From Neohoeflea coraliihabitans (GTDB lineage: Bacteria > Pseudomonadota > Alphaproteobacteria > Rhizobiales > Rhizobiaceae), in NCBI RefSeq assembly GCF_019334345.1, contig NZ_JAHWQX010000002.1, forward strand, positions 62,001-126,000: 64,000 nucleotides of DNA, given 5' to 3'. Of the stretch, positions 36,592 through 46,051 are shown in pieces. The translations under genes were made by a program, and so were the position numbers. Each line of letters opens with the position of its first letter. Position 1 is the stretch's first letter. Below the pieces are notes generated by a model. That model saw nothing but the letters and a program-made list of their open reading frames with translations, did no database searches and was not told the origin of the DNA.

Positions 36592-39483
36592 ATGAGGCAG
36601 TCATGGCGCGTCCTGATGGCGCTTGTGATCTCCGTGATCGCACTGATCGGCGCCTCGCTGATGCTGGCCGGGGCGGCGCAGGCGCTCGAGCCGGTGCGGA
36701 TCAGCCGCGAGGCGACGGCGCTCGACCTGACGGCGACCACCGAAATCTACCGCGGCCGCGGCGAGGCCTTCCAGGTGTCGACGGCACCGGGCGCTGACGG
36801 AATCGTGCGGCGCATCGAGGTGCGGTCCAGCACGCCGGAACACAGCGGAGACTGGGCGGTGTTCGCGCTTGCCAATGTGTCCGAGGAACAGCTGGACCGG
36901 CTGATCGTGGCGCCGCATTTCCGGCTGGTCAATTCGGGCCTCGCATGGCCGGATCTCGGCTCGAAGCGCATTCTCAGCATCACGCCGAGCGAAGGATTTG
37001 CGCTCGATCAGGTGCCGAGCGACGAAGACGATGTGTACCGCATCACCCTCAATCCCGGCAGTGTGGTGACCTTCGTTGCCGAGCTGGCGACGCCCGAATT
37101 GCCGCAGATCTATCTGTGGGAGCCGGACGCCTACAAGGATACCGTGAACGCCTTCACGCTGTATCGCGGTGTGGTGCTCGGAATTGCCGGATTGCTTGCG
37201 GTGTTCCTGACCATCCTGTTCGTGGTGAAGGGCACATCGATGCTGCCGGCGACCGCCGCCCTCGCCTGGGCGGTGCTGGCCTATGTCAGTGTCGATTTCG
37301 GATTCCTCTCAAAGCTGATCTCGATCACCCCGGGGGACGAGCAGATCTGGCGCGCCGGCACCGAGGTGTTTCTTGCCACAGGGCTGGTCCTGTTCCTGTT
37401 TGCCTATCTCAACCTCAATCGCTGGCACATCAATCTGGCCTTCGCGATGGCGGCATGGCTGTTTGGCCTCGCCGGTCTTTTCGCCGTGGCGATCTACGAT
37501 CCGCAGGTTGCCGCCGGCATCGCGCGCCTGTCGCTGGGGGCGACGGCCGCTGCAGGGCTGGGACTGATCGTCTATCTCGGCGTCAATCGCTACGACCGGG
37601 CCATCATGCTGGTGCCGACATGGGTGCTGGTGCTGTTCTGGGTGGTGGCGGCCTGGATGACCATCTCCGGGCGGCTGTCGAACGACATCGCGCAGCCGGC
37701 GCTTGGCGGCGCCCTGGTGCTGATCGTGCTTCTGCTCGGCTTCACGGTCGTGCAGCACAGCTTTGCCGGCGGAGCCTTCCATCAGGGGCTGTTTTCCGAC
37801 ATGGAGCGGCAGGCGCTGGCGCTGAGCGGATCGGGCGACACGGTCTGGGACTGGGACGTGCTGCGCAACAAGCTGGTGACGATCCCCGACATTTCGCCGA
37901 ACTTCGGCTACTCACCGCATCATCTGAGCGGGCCGGTGCGCAACTGGCTGCCGCATGTTCACCCCGATGATCGCGACCGCTTCCGTACCACGCTCGACGC
38001 GCTGATCGAGCATCGGCGGGGGCGCCTGTGTCACGAGTTCCGCATCCGCGCCGAGGACGGGCATTATCACTGGCTGGCCCTGAGGATCCGCCCGGTGCTG
38101 GGCAGCACGGGCGAGGTCATTCGCTGTGTCGGGACGATCGTCGATGTCACCGAACAGAAGGTCGCCGAGACCCGCCTTTTGCACGATGCGGTGCATGACA
38201 ATCTGACCGGCCTGCCCAACCGGCAGATCTTCATCGACCGGCTGGAAATGGCGATCGCGACGGCGGAAGCGCATCCGGAGGTGCGTCCGACGGTGTTCAT
38301 GATCGACCTCGACGGGTTCCGCAAGGTCAATGACAAGCATGGCATGTCGGTCGGGGACACGGTTCTCCTGGCGCTGACACGGCGCTTGAAGCGGTTGCTC
38401 AAGCCGCAGGATTCACTGGCGCGGATCAGCGGCGACCAGTTCGGGCTGATCCTTTTGTCGGAACAGGATGCGGGCCGGGTGGCGGCGCTGGCGGAAGCGG
38501 TGACCAAGGTGATCTCGGCGCCGATCGATTTCGCGCAGCAGGAGATCCGCCTCACCGCCTCGGTCGGCCTGGTGACCTGGGTCGGCAACGAGGCGGTGGC
38601 CGAAGAGCTGATGAAGGATGCCGAGCTCGCCATGGCGCAGGCCAAGCGCTTTGGCGGCAACCGCATCGAACCGTTCCGTCCGGCGTTCCGCACCGTGGGC
38701 AGCAACCGGCAGCGGCTCGAACAGGATCTGCGCAAGGCGATCGACCGGCGCGAACTTACACTCGTCTACCAGCCGATCGTGCGCATGAAGGATGCCGAGA
38801 TTGCCGGGTTCGAAGCGCTGCTGCGGTGGGAAGACGCAAAGCGCGGCACCGTGTCCCCGTCGGAGTTCATTCCGGTGGCGGAGAGTTCCGACCTTATCCT
38901 GCAACTCGGAATGTACGCGCTGCGGCACGCGGCCGAGGATCTTGCCGAATGGATGCGCGCCGCCGGCGACCTGCCGATCTTCATGTCGGTCAATCTGTCG
39001 ACGGCGCAGCTGTTGAATATCGATCTGTGCGCCGACGTGATCGCCACGATCGAGGACACGCGCTGTGACCGCCGCCGCTTCAAGCTCGAGGTCACCGAAT
39101 CCCTCGTCATGCACAACCCGCAGCAGGCGATGGTGACGCTGCAGAAATTGCGCGAGGCCGGCATCGGGCTGTCGCTCGACGATTTCGGCACCGGCCACTC
39201 GTCCCTCTCCTATCTGACACGCTTTCCCTTCACGACGATCAAGATCGACAAGGCGCTGGTCAGCAATCCGGACGAGCGGCAGGCGATCTTGCTCAATTCG
39301 ATCGTCACGCTGGCCAAGAACCTGGATATGGAGATTGTTGCCGAGGGCGTGGCCAATGAGAGCGACGCGGCCGTGCTGGCGGAGATGGGCTGTGATTATG
39401 CACAAAGCTTCATCTACGGGCCGCCGATCGGTGCCGATGCAGCGCTGCGGCTGCTCAAGGAGCGGTTTCCGGACGCACGCTGA
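36592..39483 (+). CDS. Membrane GGDEF/EAL protein, probable cyclic-di-GMP phosphodiesterase
   Basis: The 963-residue protein has a signal-like helix, a periplasmic sensor region, and about seven membrane helices between residues 200 and 410 (7TMR-DISM-like layout). A PAS domain (around 440-530), a GGDEF domain and an EAL domain follow. The GGDEF motif is altered to SGDQF, so diguanylate cyclase activity is doubtful. The EAL domain keeps FEALLRW, VNLS, EVTESLV, DDFGTGHS and IKIDKALV, all needed for c-di-GMP hydrolysis. The frame is open from 36487; ATG 36592, preceded by GGGCGGG, was chosen. Its 3' end meets algH six bases away. Confidence 0.88.
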   Translation: MRQSWRVLMALVISVIALIGASLMLAGAAQALEPVRISREATALDLTATTEIYRGRGEAFQVSTAPGADGIVRRIEVRSSTPEHSGDWAVFALANVSEEQLDRLIVAPHFRLVNSGLAWPDLGSKRILSITPSEGFALDQVPSDEDDVYRITLNPGSVVTFVAELATPELPQIYLWEPDAYKDTVNAFTLYRGVVLGIAGLLAVFLTILFVVKGTSMLPATAALAWAVLAYVSVDFGFLSKLISITPGDEQIWRAGTEVFLATGLVLFLFAYLNLNRWHINLAFAMAAWLFGLAGLFAVAIYDPQVAAGIARLSLGATAAAGLGLIVYLGVNRYDRAIMLVPTWVLVLFWVVAAWMTISGRLSNDIAQPALGGALVLIVLLLGFTVVQHSFAGGAFHQGLFSDMERQALALSGSGDTVWDWDVLRNKLVTIPDISPNFGYSPHHLSGPVRNWLPHVHPDDRDRFRTTLDALIEHRRGRLCHEFRIRAEDGHYHWLALRIRPVLGSTGEVIRCVGTIVDVTEQKVAETRLLHDAVHDNLTGLPNRQIFIDRLEMAIATAEAHPEVRPTVFMIDLDGFRKVNDKHGMSVGDTVLLALTRRLKRLLKPQDSLARISGDQFGLILLSEQDAGRVAALAEAVTKVISAPIDFAQQEIRLTASVGLVTWVGNEAVAEELMKDAELAMAQAKRFGGNRIEPFRPAFRTVGSNRQRLEQDLRKAIDRRELTLVYQPIVRMKDAEIAGFEALLRWEDAKRGTVSPSEFIPVAESSDLILQLGMYALRHAAEDLAEWMRAAGDLPIFMSVNLSTAQLLNIDLCADVIATIEDTRCDRRRFKLEVTESLVMHNPQQAMVTLQKLREAGIGLSLDDFGTGHSSLSYLTRFPFTTIKIDKALVSNPDERQAILLNSIVTLAKNLDMEIVAEGVANESDAAVLAEMGCDYAQSFIYGPPIGADAALRLLKERFPDAR

Positions 39484-39489
39484 GCCGGT

Positions 39490-40107
39490 TCAGGCGTGCC
39501 CCGCCTGGCTGGACAGCATTTCGGGCGCCACCCCCATCATGCGCAGAACGCGCTCATATTTATCGCTGATTTCGAGGTCGAGAACCAGATCCTCGCTGGC
39601 GGGGCAGCTGAGCCAGCTGTTGGCGGCCACTTCCTCTTCCAGTTGCCCGGGTCCCCACCCGGCGTAGCCAAGCAGCATGATGCCACGATCCGGCCCGACG
39701 CCCTGATGGATCGCCTGCAGGATGTCGATGGTCGCTGTCAGGCAGAGATCGTCATTGACCGGCATCGTCGACTGGCTGTGGTAGTCGTGAGAATGCAGGA
39801 CAAAGCCGCGACCGGTATCCACCGGACCCCCGGCGAGCACCGGAAAATCCACGCCGGCACCTTCGGCCAGCGCCGCCGATAGTTTCGTGCCTGACTTTTC
39901 GAGCTCCAGCTTGCGCATCAAATCCGGGAAACGCATGCCTTGCATCCGGTTGACGACAAAGCCCATGGCGCCGTCGGAGGAATGGGCGCAGATGAAGATC
40001 ACGGTGCGGTGGAAGCGCTCATCCTCAAGGCCCGGCATGGCGACCAGGAAATGCCCGTCGAGTGCGCCGCGCTCTCGCGGCTGAAGATGATGTTCCGGTC
40101 TCGTCAT
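39490..40107 (-). CDS. algH: YqgE/AlgH family protein
   Basis: The 205-residue protein shows the conserved YqgE/AlgH segments [49 protein letters not shown] and [15 protein letters not shown]. The family is widespread but its biochemical role is unsettled; AlgH affects alginate expression in Pseudomonas. The frame is open far upstream to 41004, but that part is the shadow of the DsbD-like gene. ATG 40107 gives the usual family length and start. It converges with the GGDEF/EAL gene. Confidence 0.9.
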   Translation of the reverse strand: MTRPEHHLQPRERGALDGHFLVAMPGLEDERFHRTVIFICAHSSDGAMGFVVNRMQGMRFPDLMRKLELEKSGTKLSAALAEGAGVDFPVLAGGPVDTGRGFVLHSHDYHSQSTMPVNDDLCLTATIDILQAIHQGVGPDRGIMLLGYAGWGPGQLEEEVAANSWLSCPASEDLVLDLEISDKYERVLRMMGVAPEMLSSQAGHA

Positions 40108-40257
40108 CGCCACAGCGTAACAGACTTTCCAAGCTTGCAAAGGATTAAGAGGTGTAACGCCCGAGAAGGGATGCCGTTGCATTGCCTTCACAATGAAATG
40201 ATTTCGGGACGGCGTTTCGGCCTTTATTTCGATGCGGCGGCGGGCTAGGCAGCAGGA

Positions 40258-41157
40258 ATGATGAAGACCAGACAGTTTCTTTCGGGCATGGATCGACCGA
40301 TCCGATCGGCGGGCTCGGTTCCGGCATTTGCCGCCGCGATCCTGTTCCTGTTGAGCAGCGAAGCAGCCCTGGCGCTCGCCACTGATTGGGCCACGACCAA
40401 GGGCGGTCGCATGCGCCTGGTGATCGACCCTGCCGCCAATGCGCAAGGGATCACGCGCGGGGTGCTCGAGATCGATCTCGAGCCTGGCTGGAAGACCTAC
40501 TGGATCGATCCCGGCGGCAGCGGCGTTCCGCCGCAGATCACGCTGGACCACAGCACCGGCATCGAACTTGAGGCTCTGCGCCTGCCGGCGCCACGCCAGG
40601 TCGATGACGGTTACTCGGTGTGGGCCGGTTACACGCAGCCGGTGGCATTCGGCCTGGAATTTTCGCGCCAGGGTGCGGCGCAGCTCGAAGCCGACATATT
40701 CGTCGGAATCTGCGAGAAGATCTGCATCCCCTTCCAGACCCATTTTTCGCTCGCGATCCCCGCGGCGGCGAACAGCGCGGCCAGCGCCGGGGACAGCGCG
40801 CTGGTGGCCGCAACGTTTCGCGCCCTGCCGTCCGCCCCGCAGGCGGATTTCAAGGTGCAGTCGCTGCGCTATCAGGCGGGAGCGGGCGAAAAGGGCGCCG
40901 GCCAATTGCATGTCGTGGCCCGCCTGCCCGAGTTCCGGCCCGGCGCCGCGGCGCCAGACCTGTTCATTGCCAGTGGCGAGGGCTGGATATTCGGCGCCGC
41001 CCAATTGCTCGGCGACGATGGCGAGGAGGCGAGGTTTTCGGTGCCTGTGATCCGCCAGCCGGACAATCCCGAAACGGCTAAAAACGGCTTTTACACGGTG
41101 CTGTCAATCGGGCGACGCGCGGTTGAGACGACGGTCTCACTGACCCCGGGCGGCTGA
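40258..41157 (+). CDS. Exported stand-alone DsbD alpha-like domain protein
   Basis: The 299-residue protein has an N-terminal signal sequence (hydrophobic [12 protein letters not shown] near residues 23-34). It continues with a single domain like the periplasmic alpha domain of DsbD, recognised by [20 protein letters not shown] and the redox pair C-x4-C in ICEKICIPF. There is no membrane thiol channel and no thioredoxin domain, unlike full DsbD. It probably works with a separate periplasmic or membrane partner; this is inference. The start is ATG 40258 or the adjacent 40261, with AGGA upstream. It is divergent from algH. Confidence 0.8.
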   Translation: MMKTRQFLSGMDRPIRSAGSVPAFAAAILFLLSSEAALALATDWATTKGGRMRLVIDPAANAQGITRGVLEIDLEPGWKTYWIDPGGSGVPPQITLDHSTGIELEALRLPAPRQVDDGYSVWAGYTQPVAFGLEFSRQGAAQLEADIFVGICEKICIPFQTHFSLAIPAAANSAASAGDSALVAATFRALPSAPQADFKVQSLRYQAGAGEKGAGQLHVVARLPEFRPGAAAPDLFIASGEGWIFGAAQLLGDDGEEARFSVPVIRQPDNPETAKNGFYTVLSIGRRAVETTVSLTPGG

Positions 41158-41239
41158 TGTCGATTTGCGGCCGGAAAGAGTCTAGAGAAGATTCAGCGCC
41201 GCACTTTTACGGCGGACAAGCAGAAGAAAGGAACGCAGA

Positions 41240-41725
41240 ATGAGCATATCGGTTGGAGATCGCCTGCCCGAAGTTTCCCTCAAGGAAGCCACGGCCGACG
41301 GCACGCAGGAGGTCAGCATCCAGAGCCTGACGTCGGGCCGCAAAGTGGTCCTGTTCGCCGTGCCGGGCGCCTTCACACCCACCTGCCACCGCAATCACCT
41401 GCCCGGCTATCTGGAAAATCGTGACGCGATCCTGGCGAAGGGTGTCGATGACATCGCAGTCGTGGCGGTCAATGATGCCTTTGTCATGGGCGCTTGGGCC
41501 AAATCGACCGACGGCCTGGGCAAGATCCGGTTCCTGTCGGATTGGGACGGCGCCTTCACCCGGGCCCTCGGGATGCAAACGGATCTGTCGGCCGGCACGC
41601 TTGGCGAGCGCTCGAAACGCTACTCAATGATCATCGAGGATGGCAAGGTCACTGCCCTGAACGTTGAAGACAGCCCGGGCGAGGCCGTGGCCTCCGGAGC
41701 CGCCGCCCTGCTCGATCAACTCTGA
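41240..41725 (+). CDS. Peroxiredoxin (Prx5/hybrid type)
   Basis: The 161-residue protein reduces hydrogen peroxide and organic peroxides in the cytoplasm. The peroxidatic Cys49 lies in VPGAFTPTCH, the Prx5 signature, and the rest (DWDGAFTRALG, ERSKRYSMIIEDGKV) agrees. No glutaredoxin domain is fused. AAAGGAACGCAGA precedes the ATG. It converges with rnhA. Confidence 0.93.
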   Translation: MSISVGDRLPEVSLKEATADGTQEVSIQSLTSGRKVVLFAVPGAFTPTCHRNHLPGYLENRDAILAKGVDDIAVVAVNDAFVMGAWAKSTDGLGKIRFLSDWDGAFTRALGMQTDLSAGTLGERSKRYSMIIEDGKVTALNVEDSPGEAVASGAAALLDQL

Positions 41726-41733
41726 GAAAATCA

Positions 41734-41754
41734 GCCCCTCGCCCGCCCAGGGGC
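41734..41754. terminator. Hairpin between the peroxiredoxin and rnhA genes
   Basis: GCCCCT (41734-41739) and AGGGGC (41749-41754) form a perfect 6-bp stem with a 9-base loop, between two convergent genes. It has no T-run. Confidence 0.38.
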
Positions 41755-41760
41755 AGGACC

Positions 41761-42198
41761 CTACCGCTTGTAGGGCGCCATGCCGGCACGGGCCAGGGCG
41801 TCGGCGCGTTCATTCTCAGGATGACCGGCATGACCCTTGACCCAGTGCCAGGTGACGGCGTGACGCTGTCGCGCCGTCTCCAGGGCCTGCCAGAGCTCGG
41901 CATTCTTCACCGGCTTTTTCGCGGCCGTCTTCCAGCCATTGCGCTTCCAGCCCTCGATCCAGCTGGAAATGCCGTCCTTGACGTAGTTGCTGTCGGTGTA
42001 GAGATCGATCTGGCATGGCCTTTTCAAGGCGTTCAGCGCCTCGATGGCGGCGGTCAGTTCCATGCGGTTGTTGGTGGTCTGGGCCGCGCCTCCCGACAAT
42101 TCCTTCTCGGTGGTGCCGTGCCGCAGCACCGCGCCCCAGCCGCCGGGACCGGGATTGCCGGAGCAGGCGCCATCGGTGTAGATCTCGACCCGCGTCAC
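41761..42198 (-). CDS. rnhA: Ribonuclease HI
   Basis: It cleaves RNA in RNA:DNA hybrids during replication and repair. The 145-residue protein has the catalytic carboxylates D9, E47, D69 and D133 in [33 protein letters not shown] and [10 protein letters not shown], plus HWVKGHAGH. Its start overlaps the thrB stop by four bases, so it is the end of a minus-strand ispH-thrB-rnhA operon. Length is standard. Confidence 0.96.
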   Translation of the reverse strand: MTRVEIYTDGACSGNPGPGGWGAVLRHGTTEKELSGGAAQTTNNRMELTAAIEALNALKRPCQIDLYTDSNYVKDGISSWIEGWKRNGWKTAAKKPVKNAELWQALETARQRHAVTWHWVKGHAGHPENERADALARAGMAPYKR

Positions 42199-43226
42199 GA
42201 TGATGAGGTTCCCTGTGCCTGCCGCGACTTGGCAGCCGGGCGCAGACCGTAACCGCTGGCATTCTGCACGCCCTGATGAAAACGCAGCTTCCTGAGATAT
42301 TCGAGCGGGTCTTTCTTGACGACCAGAGCCCCGGGCGGGGTGGCCAGCCAGTCGTAAAGCCGGGTGAGCAGGAAGCGCAGAGCCGCGCCGCGCGCCAGCA
42401 GCGGCAGGACGTCGCTTTCGGCCGGCGTCAGGGGGCGGCGGCTCTGGTAACCATCGAGCAGCGCCATGCCCTTGGTCAGGTTGAAGGCACCATCGGCCTC
42501 AAAGCACCAGGCATTCAGGGCGATGCCGAGATCGTAGGCGAGCAGGTCGTTGCAGGCGAAATAAAAGTCGATCAGGCCGGACAATCGCTCGCCGATAAAG
42601 AAGACATTGTCGGGGAACAGATCGGCGTGGATGATGCCGGCGGGTAGCGCATCGGCCGAGGCATCGCCGGACGGCGGAGCGGGCCATGCCGCCTCGAGCC
42701 GCGTCAGTTCCGCCTCGATTTCGGCGCCGAGGCCCGGCTCGACTTCATCGGCACGGTCGCTTGCCTGGTTCCACAGCGGCCGCCAGCCCTCGACGGAAAG
42801 CGCATTCTCACGGTGCAGCGCAAAGCCCTCGCCGGCCAGATGCATGCGGGCCAGTGCCCGGCCGACCTCCCGGCAATGGGCGGCGGTCGGCTTGCGCGGC
42901 CAGGCGCCGTCGAGAAACGAGATCAACGCCGCAGGGCGGCCGGCCAGCGTACTCAGCGCGGCGCCGTCGCGGCGGCGGATGGGCTGCGGGCAGGTCAGGC
43001 CGTTGGCCGCAAGATGATCCATCAAGCCGAGGAAAAACGGCAGATCATCCGGGTTCACGCGCTTTTCATAGAGCGTCAGGATGAATGTGTCGGCCGATGT
43101 GCGCAGCAGATAATTGGAATTTTCGACGCCTTCGGCAATGCCCTTGTAGGACAGCAGCGTGCCGACATCATAGGCGGCGAGCAAGGCGCACAGATCCTCT
43201 TCCGTGACGTCGGTATAGACGGCCAT
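42195..43226 (-). CDS. thrB: Homoserine kinase (type II, APH-like fold)
   Basis: It phosphorylates L-homoserine for threonine synthesis. The 343-residue protein belongs to the phosphotransferase-type ThrB of alphaproteobacteria, with [15 protein letters not shown], the catalytic [11 protein letters not shown] and [10 protein letters not shown]. It starts one base after the ispH stop, so they are translationally linked. ThrC lies about 8 kb to the left on the opposite strand. Confidence 0.93.
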   Translation of the reverse strand: MAVYTDVTEEDLCALLAAYDVGTLLSYKGIAEGVENSNYLLRTSADTFILTLYEKRVNPDDLPFFLGLMDHLAANGLTCPQPIRRRDGAALSTLAGRPAALISFLDGAWPRKPTAAHCREVGRALARMHLAGEGFALHRENALSVEGWRPLWNQASDRADEVEPGLGAEIEAELTRLEAAWPAPPSGDASADALPAGIIHADLFPDNVFFIGERLSGLIDFYFACNDLLAYDLGIALNAWCFEADGAFNLTKGMALLDGYQSRRPLTPAESDVLPLLARGAALRFLLTRLYDWLATPPGALVVKKDPLEYLRKLRFHQGVQNASGYGLRPAAKSRQAQGTSSS

Positions 43227-43227
43227 C

Positions 43228-44232
43228 TCACCCTGCCCCGTTGACGAACGCCATGTCGGCGGCGGTCAGATCGACATCGCGCAGCTCGCGGTTGACGAGA
43301 AAATTCTCGTTCTCCTGCACCGTCTCGGCGAGTTCGATGGTGACGTCGAAGCGCCGCTGAAAGGCCTCGATGATTTCTGCAACGACCACTTCCGGCGCCG
43401 AGGCGCCGGCAGACAGGCCGAGCGTGGTGATCTCGCCAATGTCGTCCCAATCGATCTCGGCGGCCCGCTGCAACAGCATCGATCGTCGGGCGCCGGCCTT
43501 CAATGCCACTTCGACGAGACGGCGGGAATTCGAGGAGTTGGGGGCGCCGACAACGACGAACAGGTCGCAGCCGGGCGCGGCCTGCTTGACCGCTTCCTGG
43601 CGGTTGGTGGTGGCATAGCAGATCGATTCCGCAGCCGGTGGCGTGATGGCCGGGAACCGCCGCTTCAGCCCGGTGATCACGTCAGCCGTGTCATCGACGG
43701 ACAGCGTCGTCTGCGTGACATAGCCGAGCGCCTCGGCATCGGCGGGCACAAAGGCATCCACGTCGGCGAGAGTCTCGACCAGTGTCACGGCGCCCGGCGG
43801 CAGTTGGCCCATGGTGCCGATCACCTCGGGGTGGCCGCGATGGCCGATCAACACGACATGGCGCCCGAGGCGCGCGTGGCGCATGGCCTGTTTGTGCACC
43901 TTGGAGACGAGCGGGCAGGTGGCATCAAGATAAAACAGAGAACGCTGCTCGGCGTCTTCGGGCACCGATTTCGGCACTCCGTGCGCGGAAAAGATCACCG
44001 GCTGTCCAAGATGCTCGGGCGGGATCTCATCAAGTTCCTCGACAAAGACGGCGCCCTGCGCCTCGAGCCCTTCGACAACGAAGCGGTTGTGCACGATCTC
44101 ATGCCGGACATAGACCGGTGCGCCGTATTTCTTGAGGGCGAGGACGACCATCTGGATGGCGCGATCGACGCCGGCGCAGAATCCGCGCGGGCCGCAAAGC
44201 CGCAAAGTAAGGGGGGATTTGCTGTCAGCCAT
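43228..44232 (-). CDS. ispH: 4-hydroxy-3-methylbut-2-enyl diphosphate reductase
   Basis: IspH is the last enzyme of the methylerythritol phosphate isoprenoid pathway, converting HMBPP to IPP and DMAPP with a [4Fe-4S] cluster. The 334-residue protein has the three cluster cysteines C19 (RGFCAGV), C106 (DATCPLV) and C205 ([12 protein letters not shown]), and the conserved HGVPKSV and VGAPNSSNS motifs. Its stop is one base from the thrB start. Isoprenoid precursors also feed heme o synthesis by ctaB further upstream in the same strand block. Confidence 0.96.
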   Translation of the reverse strand: MADSKSPLTLRLCGPRGFCAGVDRAIQMVVLALKKYGAPVYVRHEIVHNRFVVEGLEAQGAVFVEELDEIPPEHLGQPVIFSAHGVPKSVPEDAEQRSLFYLDATCPLVSKVHKQAMRHARLGRHVVLIGHRGHPEVIGTMGQLPPGAVTLVETLADVDAFVPADAEALGYVTQTTLSVDDTADVITGLKRRFPAITPPAAESICYATTNRQEAVKQAAPGCDLFVVVGAPNSSNSRRLVEVALKAGARRSMLLQRAAEIDWDDIGEITTLGLSAGASAPEVVVAEIIEAFQRRFDVTIELAETVQENENFLVNRELRDVDLTAADMAFVNGAG

Positions 44233-44370
44233 GATGTCCTTCAGTTCAGGCGCCGGGCAGCCTTGCGCCGCATTTTCTGCGGCCCTTAGACAGACTGGCC
44301 CGGGCTCCTGTCAAGATGGAGAACAAACGCACGCGCGCAAAAGCTGCCGGCGGTCACTGCCGCTCCGCCG

Positions 44371-45198
44371 TCACCGACGCCGGGGGAAAAAGCGGATGGC
44401 GAAGACCACGGCCAGCGTCAGCGCCAGCCCGTACCAGGTCACGGCGTATTGCAGATGACTGTTGGGCAGATCGATTATGGTCACGCCGCCCTGCGGCCAG
44501 CGCGGCGGCGCGTCCGGATCCGGCGCTTCGACATCGACAAACAGGTCGAGGACGCGATCCGGTTCAATCCCCGCCCTTGCGGTGAAGGCGGCGATGTCCT
44601 TCCAATAGAAGATGTTCTGGTCGAGATCGTTGTCCGGCACCAGCCAGGACGGTTTGTCGGACAATGTCTCGCGGGCCAGGCCGGTGACGGTGACCACTTC
44701 GTTTGTGCCGGCGCCGGCACCCGGTCGGTCTTCGCGGTTCTTGAGCGCCATCGGCACGAACCCGCGATTGACAAACAGCACCGAGCCGTCGGCCCGCTCG
44801 AGCGGCGTGTAGACGTAATAGCCGCTGGCGCCCTTGTGCGTGGCGAAGAAATGCTGCTCGCGATCATGCAGGAAGCGGCCTTGCGCTTGCGTGCGGCGAT
44901 AGGCGATCGGTTCGCCAGCCGCTTGCAGGGCCAGCACCGCGTCAACGGTGATGGGCGCGGCCTGGCTGCGCTGGGCTATGGCGGCAAGAAGATCTTCCTT
45001 CCAGGCCAGACGCTGGACCTGCCAGGTGCCAAGCGCGATCAGCACCGCGAAAACGCCAAGCGCCGGCAGCGAGACGAGCCAGCCGGGACCACGCCGTTCG
45101 CCGGGCCGGTCGCCGGGCCGGTCGCCGGGCCGGTCGCCGTGCCGGTCGCCGGGCCGGTTGCCGCGCTTGGCGCGGAGCGGTGCACTCTCTTCAGGCAT
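44371..45198 (-). CDS. SURF1-family cytochrome oxidase assembly protein
   Basis: SURF1 proteins help insert heme a into oxidase subunit I. The 275-residue protein has two membrane helices, one near residue 40-60 (WLVSLPALGVFAVLIALGTW) and one near the C-terminus (WYGLALTLAVVFAIRF). They enclose a periplasmic domain with GYYVYTPLE, VNRGFVP and SHLQYAVTWYG. The first 38 residues contain an unusual Gly-Asp-Arg-Pro repeat described separately. It overlaps the DUF983 gene stop by eight bases, so the two are coupled. Placed next to the oxidase genes, it fits an aa3 assembly role. Confidence 0.9.
   Translation of the reverse strand: MPEESAPLRAKRGNRPGDRHGDRPGDRPGDRPGERRGPGWLVSLPALGVFAVLIALGTWQVQRLAWKEDLLAAIAQRSQAAPITVDAVLALQAAGEPIAYRRTQAQGRFLHDREQHFFATHKGASGYYVYTPLERADGSVLFVNRGFVPMALKNREDRPGAGAGTNEVVTVTGLARETLSDKPSWLVPDNDLDQNIFYWKDIAAFTARAGIEPDRVLDLFVDVEAPDPDAPPRWPQGGVTIIDLPNSHLQYAVTWYGLALTLAVVFAIRFFPRRR
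45097..45156. repeat. Five-copy 12-bp tandem repeat inside the SURF1 gene
   Basis: Five consecutive 12-bp units run from 45097 to 45156. The common unit is GTCGCCGGGCCG, with a T in place of G in the fourth and a TT start in the first. On the coding strand it encodes tetrapeptide repeats of the form RPGD. As the unit is a multiple of three, copy-number change would keep the frame. Confidence 0.85.
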
Positions 45199-45577
45199 TG
45201 CGATCCCACCGGCCCTCGGCGGCCTTGTTGCGGTATTGCAAGGCGATCAGGACCCCCTTGAACAGGCGCAGCAAAGTCAGACAGATGATGGTGGTCAGAG
45301 GAAGCCACAAGAGCGCCTGCAGCCACAAGGGCGGGTCGTAGGTGATCTGCAGCCACAGTGCGAGGCCAAGGATCAGAAAACCGGCAATCAGCATGACGAA
45401 GACGGCCGGGCCGTCGCCGCTGTCGGCAAAAGCGAAATCGAGCCCGCAGGCGGCGCAGCGCGGCCGCAGCTTCAGCAAACCGTCAAACAGGGCCCCCTGC
45501 CCGCAGCGCGGGCAACGGCCGCGCAGGCCGACGCGGACCGGATCCACGGGTGGATAGTGCGCTTGATCTTCGCTCAT
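45191..45577 (-). CDS. DUF983 small membrane protein
   Basis: The 128-residue protein begins with a zinc-ribbon-like region (two CxxC motifs, RCPRCGQGALF and RPRCAACGLDF). Two hydrophobic helices follow (about residues 50-72 and 80-105). This matches DUF983, a family found beside cytochrome oxidase and surf1 genes in alphaproteobacteria; its role is unknown. The frame begins at 45598, but ATG 45577 was chosen as the normal start. The stop overlaps the SURF1 start. Confidence 0.85.
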   Translation of the reverse strand: MSEDQAHYPPVDPVRVGLRGRCPRCGQGALFDGLLKLRPRCAACGLDFAFADSGDGPAVFVMLIAGFLILGLALWLQITYDPPLWLQALLWLPLTTIICLTLLRLFKGVLIALQYRNKAAEGRWDRNA

Positions 45578-45627
45578 GAGAACTCGGCCCTTTTGCACGA
45601 GAAGCCTGCTTCCCGGTCGAAGCGTCT

Positions 45628-45909
45628 TCAGCCCTGGATCACGTCGCGCCAGTCGGGGTTGCGCTCGACCTGCGCCTTGAAGAAGGGACAGAGAGGAATG
45701 ATCTTCCAGCCGCCGTCGCGCGCCGCCTGAACGGCGTGCTGTGCCAGCCCCTGACCGACACCGCGACCGCGCAGGGCGTCGGGAACGCCGGTATGGTCGA
45801 TGATTACCAGACCCGGGGAAGCGCGGGAATAGGTCATCTCCGCCTCAAAGCCGTCCTGGGTTGCGACATAGCGTCCGCCGGACGGATTGGTTTGTTCGCG
45901 AATCTCCAC
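45628..45909 (-). CDS. Small GNAT N-acetyltransferase (YjdJ-like)
   Basis: This 93-residue minimal GNAT has the YjdJ-type pattern AEMTYSRASPGLVIIDHTGVPDALRGRGVGQGLAQHAV, including the acetyl-CoA-binding RGRGVGQG, and a C-terminal IIPLCPFFKAQVERNP. It starts at GTG 45909 with GGAG seven bases upstream. The substrate is unknown. It lies between the DUF983 gene and the cox operon end and has its own upstream space. Confidence 0.82.
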   Translation of the reverse strand: MEIREQTNPSGGRYVATQDGFEAEMTYSRASPGLVIIDHTGVPDALRGRGVGQGLAQHAVQAARDGGWKIIPLCPFFKAQVERNPDWRDVIQG

Positions 45910-45996
45910 ACTTCATCTCCTGCCAGGGTGCGCGCCGGGGTTCATCAGACCAAGATGAGCACGCGCGCGGCAAAAGCAAGTCAGGCGCAAATGCAA

Positions 45997-46025
45997 GAGG
46001 GCGGCTGTGCCTGACAACCGCCCTC
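45997..46025 (-). terminator. Terminator hairpin after ctaE
   Basis: GAGGGCGG and CCGCCCTC (45997-46004 and 46018-46025) are a perfect 8-bp inverted repeat with a 13-base loop, just downstream of ctaE on the minus strand. The sequence following on that strand is TTGCATTT, partly T-rich. It likely ends the cox operon transcript. Confidence 0.6.
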
Positions 46026-46051
46026 GCATTTCAAGTCTCGGTGCCGACCGA

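Noticed and set aside
40108-41004. Upstream extension of the AlgH frame
   Set aside because: It would be antisense to the DsbD alpha-like gene and AlgH proteins start at ATG 40107; the extension has no family match.
45097-45156. SURF1 12-bp repeat considered as an assembly duplication
   Set aside because: Units differ at single positions and keep the reading frame, which suits a real repeat; raw reads would still be needed to exclude error.
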